7,810 nucleotides of DNA from SIG710 sp045648605 (GTDB lineage: Bacteria > Bacillota > Clostridia > Oscillospirales > CAG-272): NCBI GenBank assembly GCA_045648605.1, contig JAZROG010000074.1, forward strand, positions 1-7,810, in the 5' to 3' direction. Under the pieces are notes generated by a model that saw only the letters and a list, made by a program, of their open reading frames with translations, made no database searches and was not told the DNA's origin. The position numbers and the translations under genes are program-made. Positions 1 through 5,034 of the stretch are shown in pieces. How positions within the stretch are numbered: position 1 is the stretch's first letter; the number at the start of each line of letters is the position of its first letter.

Positions 1-83
1 ATTTTTATGCTTTGTACTTCATCTCTTGTTGTTCAATTTTCAATGACCGATTTGCTTGTCCTCATCCTCTCGGCGGGACAGCC
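1..83 (-). other. Leader of a leftward rRNA operon (partial, runs off the left edge)
   Basis: Downstream of the promoter at 89-117 the minus strand has no open frame, but it holds a boxA-like stretch (29-48) of the type found just ahead of 16S genes in Firmicutes. A weak hairpin is possible between TGTCC at 57-61 and GGACA at 76-80. Tandem consensus promoters plus this leader argue for an rRNA operon whose 16S gene begins shortly beyond position 1. This is inference, because no rRNA sequence lies inside the window. A tRNA-first operon, or another highly expressed RNA, would also fit. Confidence 0.6.
29..48 (-). promoter_or_regulatory. boxA-like antitermination sequence in the rRNA leader
   Basis: On the minus strand this reads GGTCATTGAAAATTGAACAA. 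It resembles the boxA region (TNTTTGAAAACTGAACAA type) that precedes 16S and 23S genes in Bacillus and Clostridia, where the Nus factors bind nascent RNA to prevent premature termination. The match is by eye. The core TTGAAAA and GAACAA parts are the recognisable ones. Confidence 0.5.
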
Positions 84-88
84 TGAAT

Positions 89-117
89 ATTATATCACAC
101 TCTTCCACATTTGTCAA
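89..117 (-). promoter_or_regulatory. Downstream rRNA-type sigma-A promoter
   Basis: On the minus strand the -35 TTGACA (112-117) and the -10 TATAAT (89-94) both match consensus, with an exact 17-base spacer. Transcription would start near position 82 and run left. The DNA just upstream of the -35 (about 118-150) is rich in A-tracts on the minus strand, like an UP element. Perfect consensus with an UP-like tract is typical of rRNA promoters. Confidence 0.88.
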
Positions 118-183
118 TACCTTTTTTAAAAGTTTTTTCAATTTTTTTCGGAGTGGATAACTCACTTTCAAGCGAGTGCATTT

Positions 184-212
184 ATTATACTACTTTTTTC
201 CTCATTTGTCAA
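184..212 (-). promoter_or_regulatory. Upstream rRNA-type sigma-A promoter (tandem copy)
   Basis: On the minus strand, TTGACA (207-212), a 17-base spacer and TATAAT (184-189) form a second perfect sigma-A promoter, 95 bases upstream of the first. The two spacers start alike (AATG, one difference, GGAA), and both -35 boxes follow a TTGAAAAAACT stretch, so the pair looks like a local duplication. Multiple start points are usual for rRNA operons. Its start would be near 177. Confidence 0.87.
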
Positions 213-295
213 CAGTTTTTTCAAAATTTTTCCAACTTTATGCAGAATAAACACAACGCCATGCTAACAATACTCATTATGAGGTGAAAATTACC

Positions 296-970
296 ATGTT
301 GACAGTATTCATGCGAACATTTATCGTATATACGACGCTTATAATAGCCATGCGCTTAATGGGAAAGCGGCAGATCGGCGAGCTTGAGGTTTCGGAGCTT
401 GTAACTACATTTATGCTATCGGAGCTTGCAACAACACCGATACAGAATCTTGACGTACCCGTAATTCATGCTGTGATCCCAATAGTCATCCTATTATTTA
501 TAGAGGTTTTATCCTCGGTGGTGCTGATAAAGATACCATTTTTAAAAAGTATTGTTTCGGCGAGGCCGAGCATTTTGATACGAGACGGAAAAATTGACCA
601 AAAGGAATTAAAAAACAATCGAATTTCGCTTGAGGAGCTGATGTGTGAGCTACGGTCTGGACAATGCACAAGCATTTCGGATGTTTCATATGCGATTCTC
701 GAAAAGAACGGCAAGCTGACGATAATTCCGAAAGCCAAAAGCAGTCCGCCCACAGCAGAAGACCTTGGAATAAAGGTACAGGAGAGCGGAATCCTACATT
801 TATTGATAATAGACGGAAAGATCTGTGAAAACAATTTAAAGGTTTCGGGCAAAAGCCGAAAGTGGCTTGAAAAAGAGATAAGCAAGCTTCCCTGCCCCAT
901 AAAAAACATTTATTTTCTTGGTGTCGATGATTCGGAGCGGATAACGCTGGTGAAGAAGGAGGGCAAATGA
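296..970 (+). CDS. DUF421 (YetF-type) membrane protein
   Basis: A 224-residue protein of the DUF421/YetF family. The hydrophobic N-terminal part has about three membrane segments (roughly residues 4-20, 31-45 and 54-76), with the conserved RLMGKRQIGELEVSELV stretch between the first two. A cytoplasmic domain follows, with the family signature RPSILIRDGKID, then NRISLEELM-ELR and ISDVSYAILEKNGKL. The molecular function of the family is not settled; in Bacillus some members are linked to spore properties. I chose the ATG at 296 because GAGGTG (281-286) sits nine bases ahead of it. The in-frame GTG at 284 lies inside that ribosome binding site and would add four residues. The last bases overlap the next gene as ATGA, indicating translational coupling. 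No convincing promoter was found; the gene is divergent from the rRNA promoters. Confidence 0.9.
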   Translation: MLTVFMRTFIVYTTLIIAMRLMGKRQIGELEVSELVTTFMLSELATTPIQNLDVPVIHAVIPIVILLFIEVLSSVVLIKIPFLKSIVSARPSILIRDGKIDQKELKNNRISLEELMCELRSGQCTSISDVSYAILEKNGKLTIIPKAKSSPPTAEDLGIKVQESGILHLLIIDGKICENNLKVSGKSRKWLEKEISKLPCPIKNIYFLGVDDSERITLVKKEGK

Positions 971-1320
971 AGATATTTTTTATAAGCCTTGGAATCTTTG
1001 CGGTGATGAGTGGTGTGATCATTTTCAACACTATATATATAAATGAAACAACCGACAGGCTTGAAGAGCTTGCGGGCGCGGTGACAGAAGATGGGAACGG
1101 TATAAGTGAGCTTGAAGATTTTTGGAACAGGAATATAAAAAAGGTTGAATTTTCTGTAAATCACACATTGGTGAATGCTATCGGGATAAGGATAAAGAAC
1201 ATTCGGCATTTTTCGGAGGTTGGAGAAGAAAACTCCCTTGAGCGCGAAGTTATCCTTTTGCTTGAGGATCTGAAAGAGCTGAAAAGACTTGATGAAATTT
1301 CGGTTAATAATATATTCTAA
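967..1320 (+). CDS. DUF4363 family small membrane-anchored protein
   Basis: A 117-residue protein that begins with a hydrophobic segment (about residues 3-25), which should act as an uncleaved signal anchor. A mostly helical, charged outer domain follows, with regular Leu/Glu spacing (for example the EREVILLLEDLKELKRLDE region near residues 91-109). Size, architecture and position directly after a DUF421 gene match DUF4363 proteins of Clostridia, which often pair with DUF421. Its ATG overlaps the stop of the upstream gene by four bases, so the two are co-translated and probably act together at the membrane. No biochemical role is known to me. The reading frame is intact. Confidence 0.8.
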   Translation: MKIFFISLGIFAVMSGVIIFNTIYINETTDRLEELAGAVTEDGNGISELEDFWNRNIKKVEFSVNHTLVNAIGIRIKNIRHFSEVGEENSLEREVILLLEDLKELKRLDEISVNNIF

Positions 1321-1326
1321 TAAGGA

Positions 1327-1354
1327 AAGGAGCTGCCCGTGTGGGTAGCTCCTT
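1327..1354 (+). terminator. Hairpin, probable terminator of the DUF421-DUF4363 operon
   Basis: The left arm (1327-1338) and right arm (1343-1354) form a 12-base-pair stem with one G-T wobble and a GTGT loop, starting seven bases after the DUF4363 stop codon. The position and strength fit an intrinsic terminator. The following bases (GTTATGTATC) contain no proper T-run, so efficiency is uncertain. Confidence 0.6.
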
Positions 1355-1400
1355 GTTATGTATCATAATAATCAGAATAGCATCTTACCTTTTAGGACAT

Positions 1401-1481
1401 CCTCATCCGTCTCGGCGAGCATCGCAAATCACGCAAAATGAAGGTATTCCGCCGAGCCACCTTCCCCACTTGGGGAAGGCT
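1401..1481. repeat. REP-like double-hairpin intergenic repeat
   Basis: Two inverted repeats lie side by side. CTCGGCG (1411-1417) pairs with CGCCGAG (1450-1456) across a 32-base loop. CCTTCCCC (1460-1467) pairs with GGGGAAGG (1472-1479) around an ACTT loop. The lead-in CCTCATCCGT followed by a variable GC stem and a CCACCTTCCCC hairpin resembles a dispersed intergenic repeat I recall from many gut Clostridia, where the first loop is usually only a few bases. Copy number cannot be seen from one window. The second hairpin might also help stop transcription from either side. With the hairpin at 1327 and the gene remnant at 1489, this accounts for most of the 1321-1636 gap; 1355-1400 shows nothing recognisable. 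Confidence 0.6.
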
Positions 1482-1488
1482 AACAGGG

Positions 1489-1593
1489 CTACCATGGGGT
1501 GGGTTTGCCATTCACATAGTGCCAATAGTTGCCGCTTGTTGTCGGTGCTGTGGCAGAATAATAATATCTGGTTGCATTCAATAGTTTATTATT
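1489..1593 (-). pseudogene. Remnant of the C-terminus of a BspA-like leucine-rich-repeat surface protein
   Basis: On the minus strand an open frame ends at TAG (1489-1491) and encodes a tail with NATRYYYSATAPTT followed by SGNYWHYVNGKPTPW. This aromatic-rich ending is like the last residues of BspA-type leucine-rich-repeat surface proteins of gut Clostridia, which commonly finish in a similar YYYS...P-TTSGNYWHYV-G-P--W pattern. Only about 34 residues look protein-like. Farther upstream the frame runs into the regulator gene in a different phase, so no start, signal peptide or repeats remain. It reads as a leftover from a deletion or replacement. The family assignment is from memory of the pattern, without a search. 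Confidence 0.45.
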
Positions 1594-1636
1594 ATACCCA
1601 TAGTATGCTTGCAAGATTTGAACAACCATAGGGATT

Positions 1637-2400
1637 TCACAAGCTTTTTGCGTAGTCATGTGGGGCGCATCCGTATTTCTGCTTAAATATTTTACCAAAA
1701 TACAATGCATCGTCAAATCCAACAGCCTCCGCAATCTCTCGGATACTGCCAAATTCTCCGCTGTCGATAAGCCGCCTTGCGTGAATAAGTCTCTTGTTAT
1801 TTATATATTTTTTAGGGGTAGTCCCATAAATTCCAACGAAAATATTTCTAAAATAAGTCCCCGAAATCTTCGCTCTTTTCACAATTTCCGAAACACTCAA
1901 CTCCATACTGAAAATATTTTTCTCCATATATTCAATACTGTCCCTTATAAGCTCCTTTTGCACTGCGATTTTGTAATTTACAGCACCTTCACTGCACAGC
2001 TCATGCAGTATCTTATAAAAAAGAGAAAGGCATTTATTACTCGCAGAAAAATTCCCAAGAAGCCATGCTCTGTATATTTCATTAAAATCATTTTGTGAAT
2101 CCGAAAAGCCCGAAATATCAAAAAGAGTTGCCCTTGGAGACTCGATATCAGCATCAAAATTGATGACCACAGCTCTGCTTTCCCCATCCGAAATCTTTTT
2201 GACACTATAGGTATCGCCCTTTGAAATGAAAATTATTTGCCCCGCTTTTAAAAACAGCTTTCGGTTTTCATAGGTATAAACGCTTTCTCCCGACTTCTTC
2301 AGCACCAAAGCATGGGACGCTCTGTTTTCAAATTCGCTATACTGCGTGCAAGCGGTTTCATAAATGTTTATCAGTTGTAATTTTCTATATTTTCCAGCAT
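1637..2400 (-). pseudogene. AraC-family transcriptional regulator, frame broken at codon 9
   Basis: The C-terminus has the two helix-turn-helix units of AraC regulators: LSVSEIVKRAKISGTYFRNI and, about 50 residues later, SIREIAEAVGFDDALYFGKI before KQKYG. The N-terminal part looks like a cupin-type ligand domain (GQIIFISKGDTYSV). The best start is ATG at 2400 behind AAGGGTG (2406-2412), but that frame encodes nine residues (MLENIENYN) and hits TGA at 2371-2373. The neighbouring frame continues as LINIYETACTQYSEFENR into the rest of the protein with no start codon of its own. Restoring one base near 2373 gives a continuous 254-residue protein, a normal length for this type. Otherwise translation would have to begin at TTG 2308, which lacks a clear ribosome binding site and would lose 31 residues of the sensor domain. 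Divergent from the transporter gene, it probably once controlled the transporter-hydrolase operon. A sequencing error is the main alternative. Confidence 0.8.
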
Positions 2401-2415
2401 ATAATCACCCTTGTA

Positions 2416-2444
2416 TATATAGCATTATAGCCTTTTGATGTCAA
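2416..2444 (-). promoter_or_regulatory. Putative promoter of the AraC-family gene
   Basis: On the minus strand, TTGACA (2439-2444), a 17-base spacer and TATATA (2416-2421) form a sigma-A promoter. The start would be near 2409, giving a very short leader that cuts into the ribosome binding site. An alternative -10, TATAAT (2424-2429), would give a better leader but lacks a good -35. A small inverted repeat, TTTTGA (2433-2438) and TCAAAA (2452-2457), flanks the -35 and could be an operator. Confidence 0.5.
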
Positions 2445-2482
2445 TACAGTTTCAAAAATTCCATATTGTTGCTTTAAATCCA

Positions 2483-2510
2483 TTTACAAAATCAGTTTTT
2501 TTGATATAAT
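2483..2510 (+). promoter_or_regulatory. Putative promoter of the transporter-hydrolase operon
   Basis: TTTACA (2483-2488), a 16-base spacer and TATAAT (2505-2510) give a good sigma-A promoter. The start would fall near 2517, only about 12 bases before the ATG at 2529, so the 5' leader would hold little more than the AGAGGTG ribosome binding site (2516-2522). The control region is shared with the divergent AraC-family gene. Confidence 0.6.
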
Positions 2511-2528
2511 ACTTCAGAGGTGTTTTTT

Positions 2529-3446
2529 ATGAATGATGTTATTACCAACGCTGCGATCCTGCTTCTTTTTGCCCTTGTGGGTTGGATTCTCTGCAAGGCA
2601 AAGATTTTAAAGAGTGAAAATGCAAGGATCCTTTCTCTTCTTGAAATATGGGTATTTCTCCCATGCAAAACCTTCAAAAGCTTTTCCGCAAATTTCACAG
2701 CAAAATACATATCGCAGAAATATCCGCTTTTGATAATATCCGCCATCGTGCTTACTATAATATTCATTGCCGTTATGCTCACTACTAAAATATTCATTAA
2801 GGACGAAAACGAACGCAGAATTTGCCGCTATTCCCTTTCGGTTGCAAATTACGGATATATTGGGTATGCGCTGGCAAAAAATCTTTACGGCGAAGCTGTT
2901 CTCATCGACATGATGATCTTTGTGATTCCGATATCACTTTTCGTTTACACCGAGGGGTATCGAACCTTGACCGGCTACGAAAAATTCTCATTTAAAAGAA
3001 TGCTCAATCCTGTTCTTATGGTAATAATTCCGGGAATGTTATTCGGACTTCTTGAAATCAAGCTCCCGACAGTGCTTACAAGTGCCATAAGCAGTGCTTC
3101 CGCCTGTATGTCCCCCATAAGCATGATACTTGCGGGAATGCTAATCTCTTCATTTAATTTAAAGGAGCTTATAACCGATGTGCGAGTATATGTAATTTCG
3201 GCACTAAGACTTCTTTTGATCCCCTTTATTATCTGTCTTGTTCTCAGCAGATTTTTCCCCTCACAAATTGTTAATGTTGCAATGCTGGCATATGCCATGC
3301 CCTGCGGTCTTAACACCATTCTTTTTCAGAATCTCGCTGAAAAGAAATGCAACCTCGGCATTTCCCTTCCATTCATTTCAACGATTTTATCAATTATTAC
3401 AATACCGCTAATGTGCAAAGGAGTTGAATTTTTATGTACCCTTTAA
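2529..3446 (+). CDS. AEC-family (auxin efflux carrier/malate permease type) transporter
   Basis: A 305-residue integral membrane protein with about ten hydrophobic segments, close to the usual length of bacterial AEC permeases, which move organic acids and related small molecules across the cytoplasmic membrane. Family features seen are the early VGWILCKAKIL stretch with its LPC motif in the second segment (WVFLPCKTF), the mid-protein ANYGYIGYAL motif corresponding to the family's N-x-G-(F/Y)-(L/I)-G, and CMSPISMILAGMLIS opening the second half. I chose ATG 2529 because AGAGG (2516-2520) lies eight bases ahead; the in-frame GTG at 2520 overlaps that site. The 3' end overlaps the hydrolase start by 13 bases, so the two were translated together. 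The frame is intact, unlike those of its neighbours. Substrate cannot be told from sequence. If the pairing is meaningful, it may be a product or substrate of the hydrolase. Confidence 0.87.
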   Translation: MNDVITNAAILLLFALVGWILCKAKILKSENARILSLLEIWVFLPCKTFKSFSANFTAKYISQKYPLLIISAIVLTIIFIAVMLTTKIFIKDENERRICRYSLSVANYGYIGYALAKNLYGEAVLIDMMIFVIPISLFVYTEGYRTLTGYEKFSFKRMLNPVLMVIIPGMLFGLLEIKLPTVLTSAISSASACMSPISMILAGMLISSFNLKELITDVRVYVISALRLLLIPFIICLVLSRFFPSQIVNVAMLAYAMPCGLNTILFQNLAEKKCNLGISLPFISTILSIITIPLMCKGVEFLCTL

Positions 3447-4993
3447 TAAATGAAAACGAAAATGTCATTTTAAGAGAAGAATATGTTGAAATGTCCGATG
3501 GCGTGCGCTTATATACAAGAATCGCAATTCCGAAAGGCAAGGAAAAATGCCCTGTTGTCTTTATAAGAACCCCATATGAAAAAGAGCTCTGCGGAGCTCC
3601 CTATGATATAAGTCAATTTGATAATTGCCCTTATATCAAAAATGGTTATGCTGTCATAAGGCAGCACTGCAGAGGCACAGGAGACAGCGAGGGAGCTTTT
3701 CACCCCTATGAGGAACGAGAGGACGGGCTTGAAACTCTTGAATTTATAAGAAAATTACCGTTTTATAACGGTGAAATATTCCTTTAGGGAAGAAGCTATC
3801 TTACAACAGTTCATCTTTGCTATCTCGCAGCAAAGCCACATGATATAAAGGGTGCAGCATTTGAGATACAGACAGAAACTTTGAGCGCAATTTCAGAAAC
3901 GGCTGCTGCTTTAATCTTTGCATGGTTGATTGGTGGCTCAACAGGCTCAGAAGACGTTTTCCCGAGCAGAATCGGGACGAAATAAGAAAAATGCCCTATA
4001 AGGACATTATGAAAAGAGTTTTGGGCGAAGATCTGCCCGAATTTACAAATCATCTACTAAACAACGAAGACGGTGCTTTTTGGAAAAACGATCCCCGTTA
4101 TTCTGTGATCGACAGCATTGATTTCCCTGTTCTGTTCACAGACGGTTGGTATGATTATTACACGCTCGGAATGTTCTCGATGTGGAGCAGACTACCCGAG
4201 GAAACAAAGAAAAAATCAGCCTTTGTGGTTGGTCCTTGGGGGCGTGACACAAAGGTCAAGGAAGGAACCGAATATTCTCTTCCCAGTGGAAACATCCCGT
4301 CCGATTATGCCGTCAGATGGTTTAACAGTATAAAAGAGGGCAAAAAATATGAGCTTGCAGAATATGGAAAGGTAAATTATTATTCGGTTGGCGCAGATGA
4401 ATGGAAAGCTGCTGAATTTCCGCCTGAAGCAAAAGACACAAAAAAGCTTTATTTTTCAGAAAACGGAAAGCTCAAAGATTCTTCATCTAATGGCAGCATT
4501 ACATATGAATACGACCCCGAAAAAACGCAACGAAGCCTATAAATATCTAAACATTTACAAGGCAGAAAAAGTAAATTCTATCGATGGAATCTGCTCTTTT
4601 GTTTCCGAGCCGTTTTCTGCTGACGAGAGCTTTTTCGGAAACATCGAATGGCATATGACCGTTTCCTCGGATTGCGAGGAAAGCGACTTTTTCATACGAA
4701 TTTTTCTTGAAGAAAATGGCGAGGCATACAACCTCACCGAAACCATAACCTCGATAAATCATATAAAAAAGGACTATAAGCCTTTCGAAAAGCTTACCAT
4801 CGACCTTAAAACTCCACCCATTGGATTTACCATTAAAAAAGGTAACAAAATAAGGGTAGATATTTCATCAGACGGGGGAATATTCGTGCCGAATGCAAAT
4901 GTAAGAGGTCATTTTGCAGAAATAACCGAAACAAAGGTTGCACACAACACCGTATTTTTTGATAATTCTTATATCGAAATAAGCAAAGCATAA
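3434..4993 (+). pseudogene. CocE/X-Pro dipeptidyl-peptidase-type serine hydrolase, multiply inactivated
   Basis: The start is ATG 3434 behind AAAGGAG (3417-3423), inside the end of the transporter gene. The N-terminal part is a typical CocE/NonD alpha/beta-hydrolase: VEMSDGVRLYTRIAIP, VVFIRTPYEK, and RQHCRGTGDSEGAF. Lesions in order: an in-frame TAG at 3785-3787, three codons before the nucleophile in GRSYL (Ser codon 3794-3796); a one-base loss near 3872-3873, after which the protein resumes as RNFERNFRNGCC and MVDWWLNRL; and a one-base gain in the A6 run at 4520-4525, after which it resumes as RNEAYKYLNIY and continues through the C-terminal jelly-roll (SFVSEPF, TIKKGNKIRVDISSDGG). The catalytic Asp is present in DGWYDYY (4153-4155), but the family's GPW-x-H motif reads GPWGRD, with Arg (CGT, 4243-4245) for the catalytic His. 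Near the second frameshift the usual Pro/Gly-rich linker after YEYDPE also seems shortened. The net frame is restored to a single stop at 4991. Members hydrolyse esters or X-Pro peptides; this copy should be inactive. Confidence 0.9.
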
Positions 4994-4996
4994 AAA

Positions 4997-5032
4997 ACAG
5001 AGCTGATCCGAGGATCAGCTCTGTGATTTTTT
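4997..5032. terminator. Strong bidirectional intrinsic terminator
   Basis: ACAGAGCTGATC (4997-5008) and GATCAGCTCTGT (5013-5024) form a perfect 12-base-pair stem with a CGAG loop. On the plus strand it is followed by a run of six T (5027-5032). On the minus strand it is followed by five T (complement of 4992-4996). It lies between two convergent units, three bases after the hydrolase stop and ten bases from the hydA stop, and serves both. Confidence 0.93.
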
Positions 5033-5034
5033 AA

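Noticed and set aside
284..295. GTG 284 as the start of the DUF421 gene
   Set aside because: It lies within the GAGGTG ribosome binding site, which is correctly spaced for the ATG at 296.
1401..1481. CRISPR array or riboswitch
   Set aside because: There is only one copy of each inverted repeat, no regularly spaced direct repeats, and no downstream gene in an orientation that a riboswitch would control.
1341..1631. Plus-strand 96-codon open frame in the intergenic gap
   Set aside because: It begins inside a hairpin, crosses the REP-like repeat, has no ribosome binding site and has no protein-like pattern.
3785..3787. TAG read through as pyrrolysine or another recoded residue
   Set aside because: There is no other sign of recoding, intact genes here end with TAA or TGA, and the same gene carries two frameshifts and a catalytic substitution, so a nonsense mutation is simpler.
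4520..4526. A AAA AAC as a programmed -1 frameshift site
   Set aside because: The heptamer is not in the right phase with the upstream frame, and the shift needed is +1. Polymerase slippage on the A6 run could restore some product, but the other lesions would remain.
4388..4993. Separate gene starting at 4388
   Set aside because: The first 46 or so codons are a shadow of the hydrolase in another phase; only the part after about 4526 is real and is the displaced C-terminus of the hydrolase.
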